A stretch of DNA of 64,000 nt, taken from Nocardiopsis sp. CC223A (lineage in GTDB: Bacteria; Actinomycetota; Actinomycetes; Streptosporangiales; Streptosporangiaceae). The notes under the pieces are model-generated. The model did not search any database. It was given only the letters and a program-made list of their open reading frames with translations, and was not told the DNA's origin. The position numbers and the translations under genes are program-made. The stretch lies in NCBI RefSeq assembly GCF_030766825.1, contig NZ_JASFDV010000009.1, positions 1-64,000 on the forward strand, read 5' to 3'. Below are positions 16,308-24,380 of this stretch, in pieces (the stretch's first letter is position 1; each line of letters starts with the position of its first letter).

Positions 16308-16496
16308 TCAGGAACGGACGGTGAGCAGGTCTGCCCCGTGCTCCTTCGCGTACTCGGCGGCCTCCCGCACCCGGGGCGCGTTGCGTCCCGTGGTCTCGCG
16401 CATGCCCGCGTACACGGTGTGCCCGGGGCCGGCGGGTGCGCGGGCGGTGAGGGCCCCGAGACCGCTGGAGGCCCCGGCGACGATGACGCTCCTCAC
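16308..16496 (-). pseudogene. truncated short-chain dehydrogenase (N-terminal fragment)
   Basis: The 62-residue product reads as the very start of an SDR enzyme: a first strand, the nucleotide-binding GASSGLG motif, AGMRETTGRNAPRV and then EHGADL where the second strand begins. It then ends at LLTVRS and stop. Typical SDRs have 250-290 residues with the catalytic Ser, Tyr and Lys. None of these remain, so it cannot be active. GTG start at 16496 retains a weak ribosome-binding site. It is likely the relic of a deletion between the two flanking genes; a functional tiny protein is unlikely. Confidence 0.75.
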
Positions 16497-16527
16497 GTCC
16501 GGTCTTCTCTCTGGTGCGCGGGCGGCC

Positions 16528-17268
16528 TCAGGCCAGTCCGCCGTTGGTGTAGAGGGTCTGGCCGTTGACCCAGCGGGCCGGTCCGGCGAGGAAGGCCACC
16601 GACTCGGCGATGTCCTCGGGCCGCCCCAGCCGCTCCAGCGGCGCGGCCTTGGCGAGCGCGTCGATCTCCGCCTCCGACTTGCCCTCCAGGAACAGCGGGG
16701 TGGCGGTGGGGCCGGGGGCGACGGTGTTGACGGTGATGTCCCGGCCGCGCAGCTCGCGGGCGAGGATCAGGGTGATGCCCTCCACGGCGCGCTTGCTCGC
16801 GACGTAGGGGCCGTAGCCGGGGAACCGCAGGCGCGAGACGCTGGTGGAGACGTTGATGATCGCCCCGCCCGCGCGCACCCGCCGGGCCGCCTGCTGGGAG
16901 ACCACGAAGGTGCCGCGGATGTTGGTGCGGTGCATCCGGTCCAGGGCGTCCAGGTCGAAGTCGGCGATCGGGCCCAGGACCATGATCCCGGCGGTGTTGA
17001 CGACGACGTCGACGCCGCCGAAGGCCGCCTCGGTCTCGTCGAACGCGGTGGCCACGGCGTGTTCGTCGGCGACGTCGCCGGTGACGGCGATGGCGCGTCC
17101 GCCCGCCTCGGTGATCGCCGCGACGACGGCGTCGGCCCGCTCCCTGTTCCCGGCGTAGTGGACGGCGACGGCGATCCCGTCGGCGGCGAGCCGCTCGGCG
17201 ACGGCGCGGCCGATGCCGCCCGAGCCGCCGGTGACGAGGGCGGCGCGGTCGGTACCCGTGGTGCTCAT
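16528..17268 (-). CDS. SDR-family NAD(P)-dependent oxidoreductase (FabG-like)
   Basis: This 246-residue classical short-chain dehydrogenase has the cofactor loop TGGSGGIGRA near residue 14, NTAG near 90, and catalytic Ser (INVSTS), Tyr and Lys (YVASK). The C-terminal GQTLYTNGG matches the FabG-like end. The start may be the ATG at 17268, with AGGGG 9 nt ahead, or the ATG at 17277 whose ribosome-binding site would be too close. It heads a same-strand group with the SDR fragment, SnoaL-like and TetR genes. Two copies of a TetR-like operator lie just upstream. Confidence 0.88.
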   Translation of the reverse strand: MSTTGTDRAALVTGGSGGIGRAVAERLAADGIAVAVHYAGNRERADAVVAAITEAGGRAIAVTGDVADEHAVATAFDETEAAFGGVDVVVNTAGIMVLGPIADFDLDALDRMHRTNIRGTFVVSQQAARRVRAGGAIINVSTSVSRLRFPGYGPYVASKRAVEGITLILARELRGRDITVNTVAPGPTATPLFLEGKSEAEIDALAKAAPLERLGRPEDIAESVAFLAGPARWVNGQTLYTNGGLA

Positions 17269-17292
17269 GTCCTTCATCCCCTTGGCCCATTA

Positions 17293-17313
17293 ATATGAAC
17301 GGTCAGTCCATAT
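17293..17313. promoter_or_regulatory. TetR-type operator, copy 1
   Basis: Inverted repeat ATATGAAC-N5-GTCCATAT, seven of eight positions paired, sits 25 bp upstream of the SDR start and matches the architecture of copy 2. Confidence 0.6.
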
Positions 17314-17320
17314 AACCTCG

Positions 17321-17341
17321 AAATGAACTTCAAGTCCATAT
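17321..17341. promoter_or_regulatory. TetR-type operator, copy 2
   Basis: AAATGAAC-N5-GTCCATAT repeats the motif of copy 1 with the same 5-bp spacer and a centre-to-centre distance of 28 bp. The spacer differs between the copies, so only the arms are conserved, as expected of a protein-binding site. Confidence 0.6.
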
Positions 17342-17494
17342 CTTGCGGAGTGGCGTGCGTCACGCGGATGTCGGACTCGCGACCGGGTCGGGCGGAGGGC
17401 GTGCGGACCGGGCCCGCGTACGGCGGCGGCCCCCTGTTGGACTTCTCCCGGTCCGGGCTCCTAACGTCGTGACCGCCGGATCGAAAGGAAACCC

Positions 17495-18430
17495 GTGAAG
17501 ACCCTCACCCTGCCCGGGACGGACATCACCGCCCCCAACGTCGTGCTCGGCCTCATGCGCATCGCGGACAAGAGCGACGACGAGATCCGCACCCTCGTGC
17601 ACACCGCCCGGGACGCGGGCATCGACTTCGTCGACCACGCCGACATCTACGGCCGCACCCTGCACGAGTGCGAGCGCCGCTTCGCCGAGGCGATGCGCCT
17701 CACCCCGGCCGAACGCGACGCCGTCACCGTCCAGACCAAGGTCGGCATCGTCCCGGAGGGGCCGTACTTCGACTACTCCCACGAGCACATCGTCGAATCC
17801 GCCGAGGGTTCGCTGCGCGCCCTGGACACCGACCGCATCGACATCCTGCTGCTGCACCGGCCCGACGCCCTGGTCGAGCCCGAGGAGGTCGCCCGGGCGT
17901 TCGACGAGCTGGAGGCCGCCGGGAAGGTCCGCGCCTTCGGGGTCTCCAACCACACACCCCGCCAGATCGACCTGCTGCGCCGGTACGTGCGCCAGCCCAT
18001 CGTGGTGAACCAGCTCCAGCTGTCGATCACCCACGCCCCGATCATCGCCCAGGGGGTGGCCGCCAACATGCTCGGGGAACCGCAGTCGGCCACCCTGGAC
18101 GGCGGCGGCGTCCTGGACCACGCCCGGCTGCACGACATCACCGTCCAGGCGTGGTCGCCGTTCCAGGCCGGGTTCTTCAACGGGGTCTTCCTCGGCTCAC
18201 CCGAGTACCCGGAGCTGAACGCCGTCATCGACCGGCTCGCCGGGAAGTACGGGGTGCCGCCGATCGCCGTCGCCACCGCCTGGATCACCCGCCACCCCGC
18301 CCGCATGCAGGTCGTGCTGGGCACCACCACCCCCGACCGGGTGACCGGGGCGGCCCAGGGCTCGGACCTGCCCCTGACCCGCCCGGAGTGGTACGAGCTG
18401 TTCCGCGCCGCGGGCCACCGCGTCCCCTGA
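17495..18430 (+). CDS. aldo/keto reductase (YdhF-like)
   Basis: This 311-residue NADPH-dependent oxidoreductase has a TIM-barrel fold. The AKR signatures are visible: FVDHADIYG with catalytic Asp/Tyr, the lysine in TVQTKVGI, LLLHRPD with the active-site His, and GVSNHTPRQ. The C-terminal VVLGTTTPDRV segment forms the cofactor site. The sequence resembles the E. coli YdhF group, whose substrates are poorly known. The gene is monocistronic with start ATG/GTG at 17495 behind GAAAGGAAAC. It diverges from the SDR cluster across about 225 bp, which includes the twin operators. Confidence 0.9.
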   Translation: MKTLTLPGTDITAPNVVLGLMRIADKSDDEIRTLVHTARDAGIDFVDHADIYGRTLHECERRFAEAMRLTPAERDAVTVQTKVGIVPEGPYFDYSHEHIVESAEGSLRALDTDRIDILLLHRPDALVEPEEVARAFDELEAAGKVRAFGVSNHTPRQIDLLRRYVRQPIVVNQLQLSITHAPIIAQGVAANMLGEPQSATLDGGGVLDHARLHDITVQAWSPFQAGFFNGVFLGSPEYPELNAVIDRLAGKYGVPPIAVATAWITRHPARMQVVLGTTTPDRVTGAAQGSDLPLTRPEWYELFRAAGHRVP

Positions 18431-18654
18431 CCGGTGCGCGCCCCGCCGGGCGTCCGAGGTGATGGCCGGACGCCGCCGCACCCGCCGCCGGGCGCTCGCA
18501 CTCCTCCGGGGCATCGACGCCTTCGCCGTCGCCGCCGTGACCCCGCCCCACGAGGCCGCGGCCGACGGGCACCGCACCGAGCCGAAGGAGCGTCGGGCCG
18601 TGCCGCGCGGGCGGTCGCAGGCGGCCCGGGGGACCCCGGCCGGTGAGCACGAGA

Positions 18655-18680
18655 GGGCGGCGTCCGACCGGACGCCGCCC
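18655..18680. terminator. strong hairpin terminator
   Basis: GGGCGGCGTCC (18655-18665) pairs perfectly with GGACGCCGCCC (18670-18680) around a 4-nt loop, 16 bp beyond the end of the CPBP protease gene on the minus strand. Confidence 0.7.
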
Positions 18681-18696
18681 CCCTCGGAACGGCCGT

Positions 18697-19761
18697 TCAG
18701 CGGTACTGTTCCACCGGTTCCGGCACGGACAGGGGGGTCCGCGCCGGCCCCGTCCGCCGGGTGCGCAGCCACACCACCACCGTGGCGGCGACGAGCATCG
18801 CGCAGGGCACGAGCATGATCGCCGATCCGACGCCGGCCGACCGGTCGAAGCCTGCGGCGAGGTCGGTGCGCGTGATGAGGGTGATCAGGAACGCGAGCGT
18901 GTTGTTCACCGCGTGGACGACGATCGCGACCTCCAGCCCGCCGGTGCGCCAGGTGATGAGGGCCAGCGTCGCACCGAACGTGAGGTAGTAGAGGTTGAGC
19001 CACGGGTCGGCGGCGAAGTGGGCCGTCGCGAACAGCAGGCTCGAAACGACGACGCCGAGGAGCAGCGCCGTGCGCGGCCCGCGGCCCCAGCTCGCGGCGA
19101 TCCGGAAGGCGAGCCCGCGGAAGCCGTACTCCTCACCGGCCGACTGTAGCGGTGCCAGCAGGAGCACGGTGACGAACATGACGATCAGGTCGGTGAACGA
19201 CCACGCCGCCTCCGGGTAGGGCGAGAGGGCGGACAGGACGGCCATGTAGACGACCCAGACGGGGCCGACGATCAGCAGGGTCCGGCCGAACAGCTCCAGG
19301 CGGAAGCACGACAGGACGGAGTGCAGCGTGGCGGCCCTCACCCCGTAGAGCCACCGCTGGACGAGCATGCTCCACGGGATGAGCAGGGCGAGCCCCAGCA
19401 GGTTCGCGGCGTTGAGCAGCGGGGTGAACTCGATGCCGCCCGACATCGGGTCGATCCTGCCGGTCAGGGCGTCGATGAGGACGGCGAGAAAGGAGAGAAC
19501 GGTGCTGAACAGGAACATTCCGCCCATCAGCAGCGCGAGCGCGAGGACCCCCCGGCCGATGCGGCGCTTCTCCCCGGCCAGGACGCGGTGGTACTCCACG
19601 CCCGGCGGGGCCGACCGCGGCCCGCGCCGGTGCGGCTCCGGCGCGGCGGGCGGCGCCGCCGGAAGGGCGGTGCCGGGGGAGGCGGTCGGCGGTGCTTCGG
19701 TCATCGGTGCGCCGGTCGCCGGGACGGGCGGCACGGGGTGGGGGCGGTCGTCGCGGTTCAT
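18697..19761 (-). CDS. CPBP-family intramembrane glutamic endopeptidase (Abi/Rce1-like)
   Basis: This 354-residue protein has a proline-rich cytoplasmic N-terminus (about 1-65) and eight hydrophobic segments. The CPBP signature is complete: Glu210-Glu211-x-x-x-Arg215, FATAH, and HAVNN. Members cleave prenylated or bacteriocin-related peptides, or act in self-immunity. The context gives no substrate. An internal ATG at residue 20 is an alternative start. The gene is monocistronic and ends at the hairpin 18655-18680. Confidence 0.9.
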   Translation of the reverse strand: MNRDDRPHPVPPVPATGAPMTEAPPTASPGTALPAAPPAAPEPHRRGPRSAPPGVEYHRVLAGEKRRIGRGVLALALLMGGMFLFSTVLSFLAVLIDALTGRIDPMSGGIEFTPLLNAANLLGLALLIPWSMLVQRWLYGVRAATLHSVLSCFRLELFGRTLLIVGPVWVVYMAVLSALSPYPEAAWSFTDLIVMFVTVLLLAPLQSAGEEYGFRGLAFRIAASWGRGPRTALLLGVVVSSLLFATAHFAADPWLNLYYLTFGATLALITWRTGGLEVAIVVHAVNNTLAFLITLITRTDLAAGFDRSAGVGSAIMLVPCAMLVAATVVVWLRTRRTGPARTPLSVPEPVEQYR

Positions 19762-20289
19762 GTCTCGAACTTAACGAGGGGCCGGTCCTCACGGCAGAGT
19801 CGGCCATCACGGGTTTCTCCTGCGATTCGCACACCGAGGCGATGACGAATGTCATGGTCCGCACCCGGGGTCAGTGGTAGTCGAGGGCCCGGTCCCAGTC
19901 CTCGTCGGCGCCGAACAGGTTCCGCGGCTTGACGAATCCGTTCGAATCGCGCAGGACCGCGTCCGGTACCAGGCTTCCCGGCATCGCGGTGCGAACACGG
20001 CAGGACACCCCCGACTCCGCGCGCAGCGCGGCCGACAACGCGGCACGGGCCGGCGGGGCGGCCCGCTCGCCGGGGTCCTCGGCCCGTCGCCCGCCCTGGC
20101 CGCCGTGATGCTGCTGTCCCTGACGTCGGGGCCGCTCGCTTCGGCGCTGCCCCGCATCGGTCGAAGCGAGGGCTGGGCGACCTCCCCTCTCCGGGTGCGC
20201 ACGTCATTCCCGACACCAGGCCGACCGCTCCCTCCACGCTGAGCGCCTGGGAGCCCTCGCCGGCCGGGATCGACGAGCGCCGGCACGCG
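19762..20289. other. intergenic region with little recognisable content
   Basis: No complete gene is seen over 528 bp. A possible minus-strand coding remnant lies at 19871-19984. On the plus strand a signal-peptide-like run beginning at the GTG/ATG at 20105-20110 is out of frame with the protein that follows at 20290. The region may be the damaged 5' part of that gene. Confidence 0.4.
19871..19984 (-). CDS. possible small ORF or C-terminal gene remnant, unknown
   Basis: The minus strand encodes about 37 residues from an ATG at 19984 ending in FGADEDWDRALDYH and stop. Its composition is protein-like, with balanced charged, hydrophobic and aromatic residues, and codon third positions are almost all G or C. 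The frame stays open upstream and still looks partly coding (RAALSAALRAESGVSCRVR), but lacks a recognisable start, and I see no ribosome-binding site. It may be the 3' end of a lost gene. I do not recognise the family. Confidence 0.35.
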   Translation of the reverse strand: MPGSLVPDAVLRDSNGFVKPRNLFGADEDWDRALDYH

Positions 20290-20697
20290 TTGTACGCCGA
20301 CGTCGTCCGCCTGTCGCCCGAACTGGAGTTCCGCCCCGTGCTCGCCGTGTCCGAAGCGGGGGCGGACCTCTTCGACCCCATGACGGTGGCGGCGGTGGAC
20401 ACGGCCGCCCGGCGCACCGAGGGGTGCGTGCTGCGGCACGCCGACGGATGGTGGGCGCCGGCCACCGGCGACGCCGTGCGGGTGTACAAGGTCTACGACC
20501 GTGAACTGCGGAGACCGGGGGAGCTCGACGCCCCCTACGTCTCCGGAGGACCGCACCCCCAGGTGCTCCCCGTCTCCTCCGAGCCCGGTGCCGACCGGGT
20601 CATGGTGACCTTCGGCGACGACCAGTACGCCCAGGACGTCCTGGGCTACGGCACCGAGGGGCGTGTCCTGGTCATGCGCGCTCCTGGAGTTCGCTGA
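20290..20697 (+). CDS. hypothetical protein, probably 5'-truncated
   Basis: The product is about 135 residues, acidic, with a mixed alpha/beta appearance (VVRLSPELEFRPVLAVSEAG, then WWAPATGDAVRVYKVYD, then DRVMVTFGDDQYAQDVLGYG). I do not recognise a family. The only start in this part is a TTG with no ribosome-binding site. In-frame coding-like sequence (LSAWEPSPAGIDERRHA) continues upstream without a proper start, so the true N-terminus is either lost or frameshifted. Its last 26 bp overlap the convergent MarR gene. Function unknown. Confidence 0.5.
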   Translation: MYADVVRLSPELEFRPVLAVSEAGADLFDPMTVAAVDTAARRTEGCVLRHADGWWAPATGDAVRVYKVYDRELRRPGELDAPYVSGGPHPQVLPVSSEPGADRVMVTFGDDQYAQDVLGYGTEGRVLVMRAPGVR

Positions 20698-21148
20698 TCC
20701 GCTCCTGGAGCCTGGTGTTGACCCGTCGGTTGAACTCCAGGAGCAGGTCCCGCTCCTCCTTGGTGTGATCCCCGATGACGTCGGTGTACGCGCGGCCCAG
20801 CGAGTCGAAGGTCTCGGTCAGCCGCGAGTACGCACCGTCGCGGATGAGCTCGACGATGACCTTCCGGCGGTCGCGCTCATCGCGACGGCGCCGGACGAAC
20901 CCCGCACGCTCCAGGCGGTCGACGACCGCGGTGATGGCCCCGCCGCGGGACAGCCCCGTGTGCTCGGCCAGCTCGCCGGGGGTCATCGGGCCGTTCTTGT
21001 CCAGGGCTCCGAGACAGGTGACGTCGGTGATGTTGATGCCGGCGTGCGCGGCGAGGGCCGAGTGGAACCGGACGGCCAGCGACGCTCCCATCCGGAGTTC
21101 CTCATAGAGGTCCCGGATGTCGTCCTGGGGCGTTGACACTGCGCTCAT
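20672..21148 (-). CDS. MarR-family transcriptional regulator
   Basis: This 158-residue MarR regulator has a winged helix at about 45-115. LGALDKNGPMTPGELAEHTGLSRGGAITAVVDRLERAG covers the helix-turn-helix, and RDERDRRKV the wing with the conserved D-x-R. Flanking helices form the dimer interface. It is transcribed divergently from an MFS drug exporter, with an imperfect 21-bp palindrome in the shared promoter region. Repression of the exporter and of itself, relieved by a ligand, is the standard arrangement. Confidence 0.9.
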   Translation of the reverse strand: MSAVSTPQDDIRDLYEELRMGASLAVRFHSALAAHAGINITDVTCLGALDKNGPMTPGELAEHTGLSRGGAITAVVDRLERAGFVRRRRDERDRRKVIVELIRDGAYSRLTETFDSLGRAYTDVIGDHTKEERDLLLEFNRRVNTRLQERISELQERA

Positions 21149-21157
21149 CCCCCTCTA

Positions 21158-21178
21158 GTTTCTCTGAAATAGAGAGAC
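21158..21178. promoter_or_regulatory. probable MarR operator
   Basis: GTTTCTCT-N5-AGAGAGAC is an inverted repeat with 7 of 8 positions paired, directly ahead of the MarR start. A further half-site GTCTCT lies at 21192-21197, closer to the exporter. The location suits control of both divergent genes. Confidence 0.6.
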
Positions 21179-21242
21179 ACTTTCTTGGTGAGTCTCTTTA
21201 TGCGTTCTTTTTTGATCCTATCTTCCCGCACCGGAGACCACC

Positions 21243-22736
21243 ATGACGGAAGTCCACGCACCGCCCCGGGACCGCAGCCGCAAGAAGTGGATCGTCCTGG
21301 GCGTGGTCCTCCTCGCACTGTTCATGGACCTCGCGGACGCGACGATCGTCAACATCGTCCTACCCCGGATGCAGAGCAGCCTCGGTGCCGAGTACGCGGC
21401 GGCGCAGTGGGTCCTGGCGGGCTACTCCCTGACCTTCGCCCTCGCTCTCATCACCGGCGGTCGGCTGGGCGACATCCTCGGCCGCAAGCGGATGTTCGTC
21501 ATCGGCATGGCCGGGTTCACCCTGGCCTCGGTGATGTGCGGCGCGGCGCCCAACGCCGAGGTGCTGATCGCCGGACGCCTCGTCCAGGGCGGCACCGCCG
21601 CCCTGATGGTGCCCCAGGTGATGTCGATCATCGTCGTGCTCTTCGACCACGCCGACCGGGCCAAGGCCTTCGTCTTCTACGGCATCACGCTCAGCCTGGC
21701 CAACGTCAGCGGCCCGCTCCTGGGGGCGGTCCTCACCGAGGCGGACCTCTTCGGCCTGGGGTGGCGGACCATCTTCTACGTCAACGTCCCGCTCGGCGTG
21801 CTCGCGATCATCCTCGCCCTGTGGCTCATGCCGGAGAGCAAGGCGACCGACCCGCTGCGCCCCGACCCGGTCGGCATCGTCCTCATCGGCCTGGCGATGT
21901 TCGCACTCATGTTCCCGCTCATCCAGGGACGTGAACGCGGCTGGGACACCTGGACGATCGTCCTGCTCGTCGCCTCCGTCCCGCTCCTGTTCCTGTTCGC
22001 CGCGCACCAGCGGCACCGGGACCGCACCACCGGCTCCGCCCTCGTGCCGCCGTCGCTCTTCGCCCACCGCTCGTTCACGGCCGGGGCCGTCGTCATGTTC
22101 GTGCTCTTCTCGGGCCTGGCCTCGCTGTTCCTCGTCCTGACCTACGACCTCCAGCTCGGCCAGGGCTGGTCGCCCATGCTCACCGCGGTGGCCGTGGTCA
22201 GCTGGCCCATCGGCATCACCCTGATGTCCGGGGTCGCCCAGCGCTACGCCACCACCCACGGACGCCGGGTCATCGGTATCGGCCTGGCGGTCATGCTCGC
22301 CGGCGCCCTCGCCCTGATCGGGGTCCTGTCCGCGATCGGCCCCGAGGCGACCTGGTGGCAGGTCGCCCTCCCGGTGCTCGTCACCGGTCTGGGCATGGGC
22401 ATGTGCGTCCCCATCCTCGCCGGCGTGGTCCTGGCCGACGTCACCGAGGACAGCGCCGGGGCGGGCTCGGGTGTGGCCAACGCCGTCATGCAGTTGGGCA
22501 CGGCCGTGGGCGTGGCCGTGGTCGGCGTGCTCTTCTTCCGGCTCGTCGGCGAACCCGCGGTAGCCGACCGCGAGCAGGCCTTCTCCGACGCCGCCGCGAC
22601 CACCCTCCGGTACAACGCGGGGGCCTTCCTGGTCGCCCTGGCCCTGGTACCCCTGCTGCCGCGGGCGGCCCAGCCGGAGCCGGGGGCCACTCCCGCACAG
22701 AAGTCCGTCGCCGAATCCCAGGCCGACCGCCCCTGA
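21243..22736 (+). CDS. MFS drug exporter, DHA2 (EmrB/QacA, 14-helix) family
   Basis: This 497-residue transporter has about 14 membrane helices. It carries the DHA2 opening (LFMDLADATIVNIVLPRMQ, with the Asp in helix 1 typical of multidrug pumps), motif A (GRLGDILGRKRMF), and motif C-like glycine/proline repeats (SGPLLGAVL). It uses the proton gradient to export drugs or antibiotics. ATG start at 21243 follows CGGAGACC. It is divergent from and probably repressed by the MarR protein. A hairpin at 22913-22958 ends the unit. Substrate unknown. Confidence 0.92.
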   Translation: MTEVHAPPRDRSRKKWIVLGVVLLALFMDLADATIVNIVLPRMQSSLGAEYAAAQWVLAGYSLTFALALITGGRLGDILGRKRMFVIGMAGFTLASVMCGAAPNAEVLIAGRLVQGGTAALMVPQVMSIIVVLFDHADRAKAFVFYGITLSLANVSGPLLGAVLTEADLFGLGWRTIFYVNVPLGVLAIILALWLMPESKATDPLRPDPVGIVLIGLAMFALMFPLIQGRERGWDTWTIVLLVASVPLLFLFAAHQRHRDRTTGSALVPPSLFAHRSFTAGAVVMFVLFSGLASLFLVLTYDLQLGQGWSPMLTAVAVVSWPIGITLMSGVAQRYATTHGRRVIGIGLAVMLAGALALIGVLSAIGPEATWWQVALPVLVTGLGMGMCVPILAGVVLADVTEDSAGAGSGVANAVMQLGTAVGVAVVGVLFFRLVGEPAVADREQAFSDAAATTLRYNAGAFLVALALVPLLPRAAQPEPGATPAQKSVAESQADRP

Positions 22737-22912
22737 CCGCCGCCCCGCCCCGGGGCGGAACGAAGTCACGCGAAGACGTGCTGTTCGGACCGGGTGGAGG
22801 GGACCGACTTCCGGGTACTCCGGGCCGACCCGGCCTGAGGGCGGATCCGGCGGAGGGCGTGCGTCGGAGCGCTTCGGAGGGGACGCTTCGGGACGCCCGC
22901 CGGATGACAACG

Positions 22913-22958
22913 AAGGACGGCCCGGTCCGCGCGTCACCGCGCGGACCGGGCCGTCCTT
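22913..22958. terminator. very strong bidirectional terminator
   Basis: A perfect 21-bp stem (22913-22933 with 22938-22958, loop TCAC) lies between the MFS gene and the minus-strand tRNA-Val. The stem begins with AA and ends with TT, giving short U-runs both ways. Confidence 0.8.
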
Positions 22959-22964
22959 CGACCG

Positions 22965-23038
22965 TGGGCGATACAGGATTCGAACCTGTGACCTCTACCG
23001 TGTCAAGGTAGCGCTCTAACCAACTGAGCTAACCGCCC
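22965..23038 (-). tRNA. tRNA-Val(GAC)
   Basis: This is a 74-nt cloverleaf read from the minus strand. The acceptor GGGCGGT pairs with ATCGCCC (one G-T pair), the D-arm is GCTC...GAGC, the anticodon loop is TTGACAC with anticodon GAC, and the T-arm contains GGTTCGAATCC. Discriminator is A. CCA is not encoded. Confidence 0.95.
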
Positions 23039-23060
23039 TCATGGGAAATGAGGAGCATGG

Positions 23061-23132
23061 AGGCGGAGACGGGAATCGAACCCGTGTGCAGGGATTTGCA
23101 GTCCCTTGCCTCAACCACTCGGCCACTCCGCC
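23061..23132 (-). tRNA. tRNA-Cys(GCA)
   Basis: This is a 72-nt cloverleaf on the minus strand: acceptor GGCGGAG/CTCCGCC, anticodon loop CTGCAAA with anticodon GCA, T-arm GGTTCGATTCC. The discriminator is U, the expected identity element for tRNA-Cys. CCA is not encoded. Confidence 0.95.
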
Positions 23133-23183
23133 AGGGAACGACATGGGGGAATCGCCTTGTGGACACCCATGCGGGCCTCTCCG

Positions 23184-23256
23184 AGCGGACGACGGGATTC
23201 GAACCCGCGACCCTCACCTTGGCAAGGTGATGCTCTACCAGCTGAGCCACGTCCGC
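23184..23256 (-). tRNA. tRNA-Gly(GCC), copy 1
   Basis: This is a 73-nt cloverleaf on the minus strand with acceptor GCGGACG/CGTCCGC, anticodon loop TTGCCAA (anticodon GCC), T-arm GGTTCGAATCC and U discriminator. It is identical in sequence to the copy at 23329-23401. Confidence 0.95.
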
Positions 23257-23328
23257 GTGTGCTCCGGGAGTCGGGCCCCGGAGCCGATCCCACCCCGCCG
23301 CCTCGCGGCGGCGGAGTCGAATCGTTGG

Positions 23329-23401
23329 AGCGGACGACGGGATTCGAACCCGCGACCCTCACCTTGGCAAGGTGATGCTCTACCAGCTGAGCCACGTCCG
23401 C
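23329..23401 (-). tRNA. tRNA-Gly(GCC), copy 2
   Basis: This is an exact duplicate of the tRNA-Gly at 23184-23256, with unrelated spacer DNA between. The four minus-strand tRNA genes here probably form one transcription unit reading Gly, Gly, Cys, Val. Confidence 0.95.
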
Positions 23402-23561
23402 GCGGCGAGTTCCGCGGGCCTCCCGGTCGTGCCGGTCCGCCCCGCTCGCTGCGTTAAGAACTCTAGCGGATTCCGGGCCGAGCGCGAAATCGGCGGTCCG
23501 GGGCGCGCCCGGCCCCCCTGCCGGGGCAGGGCCGGCGGGCGCCCCGCCGCGGCGGCGGAGG

Positions 23562-23993
23562 TCACTTCTCGACGTGTGCCGGAGTGGAGGGCATGTCGGG
23601 TCGGGGCGGTGCGGAGAGGTATTGGCCGACCCTCTCGATCACCTTGTTCATCTCGTAGGCGATCAGGCCCACGTCGCTGTCGGAGTCCGACATCAGGGCC
23701 ATGCACGCCCCCTCACCCGCTGCGGCGACGAAGAGGAAGGCACGGTCCATCTCGATGATGCTCTGGCGGATGTTCCCCGCGGAGAACTGCTTGCTGGCCC
23801 CTCCGGCGAGGCTGTGCAGACCCGAGGCGATCGCCGACAGGTGTTCGGCGGCCGGTCGGTCCAGGCTGCTGGAGGTCGCCATGAGGAGTCCGTCGGTGGA
23901 CAGAACGATGGCGTGCTGCGTTCCGGAGGCCCGGGTGAGGAGGTCGTCCAGCAGCCAGCTGAGTTCTCCGCGGGCGGTGCTCGGTGGGGTCAT
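23562..23993 (-). CDS. roadblock/LC7-domain protein (CvnB/MglB-like)
   Basis: This 143-residue protein is essentially one roadblock/LC7 domain. ELSWLLDDLLTRASGTQHAIVLSTDGLLMATS opens it, and EGACMALMSDSDSDVGLIAYEM gives the second half. Such proteins act as GTPase-activating or scaffolding partners of small MglA/CvnD-type GTPases. In Streptomyces conservons the equivalent CvnB sits beside a kinase, a DUF742 protein and a GTPase; none of these are adjacent here. The conservon-like kinase/P450 pair is 15 kb away. ATG start at 23993 after AGAGAGAC. Confidence 0.85.
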   Translation of the reverse strand: MTPPSTARGELSWLLDDLLTRASGTQHAIVLSTDGLLMATSSSLDRPAAEHLSAIASGLHSLAGGASKQFSAGNIRQSIIEMDRAFLFVAAAGEGACMALMSDSDSDVGLIAYEMNKVIERVGQYLSAPPRPDMPSTPAHVEK

Positions 23994-24380
23994 GTCTCTC
24001 TTTGCTCTGTCGGGTTCGGAGCGGTCAGGGGACCTGCGGGGCCCGTGCGCTGCGGGGCGGCCGTCAGAGGGGGAGAGCACGACCGGGCACCGCCGGGTCC
24101 CGCATAAGCGTTGCCCAGATGATAGCCATTCGTAACTTATCTTTTCGGCCCTCCGCGTGTCAGGGGACCGGGCCGCCTTTTTGCGGGATGCGCCTGACCA
24201 GTCACGATGGGATGATGAGCGGACCTGGAGAACCGGACCACGGCCGGTGCCGGTCACGACCCTTGCCAAGCCCGCCGGGCTGCCGGTACGCGCCCGGGCG
24301 GCGCCGCCGCCCCTGAGGTGGGAGGATCGTGCCGCGGCCCGGGTCGAGCCGGGCACCCGAGAAGCGTGGGGGTTGGGACA
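23994..24380. other. divergent promoter region, no gene seen
   Basis: 387 bp separate the roadblock gene and the aminotransferase-class-IV gene. An AT-richer stretch near 24115-24150 could hold a promoter for the roadblock gene. I find no convincing ORF, repeat or RNA. Confidence 0.4.

Noticed and set aside
18434..18818. Small plus-strand ORFs after the aldo/keto reductase
   Set aside because: Arg/Pro-rich translations with no ribosome-binding site; the span contains the hairpin terminator of the protease gene.
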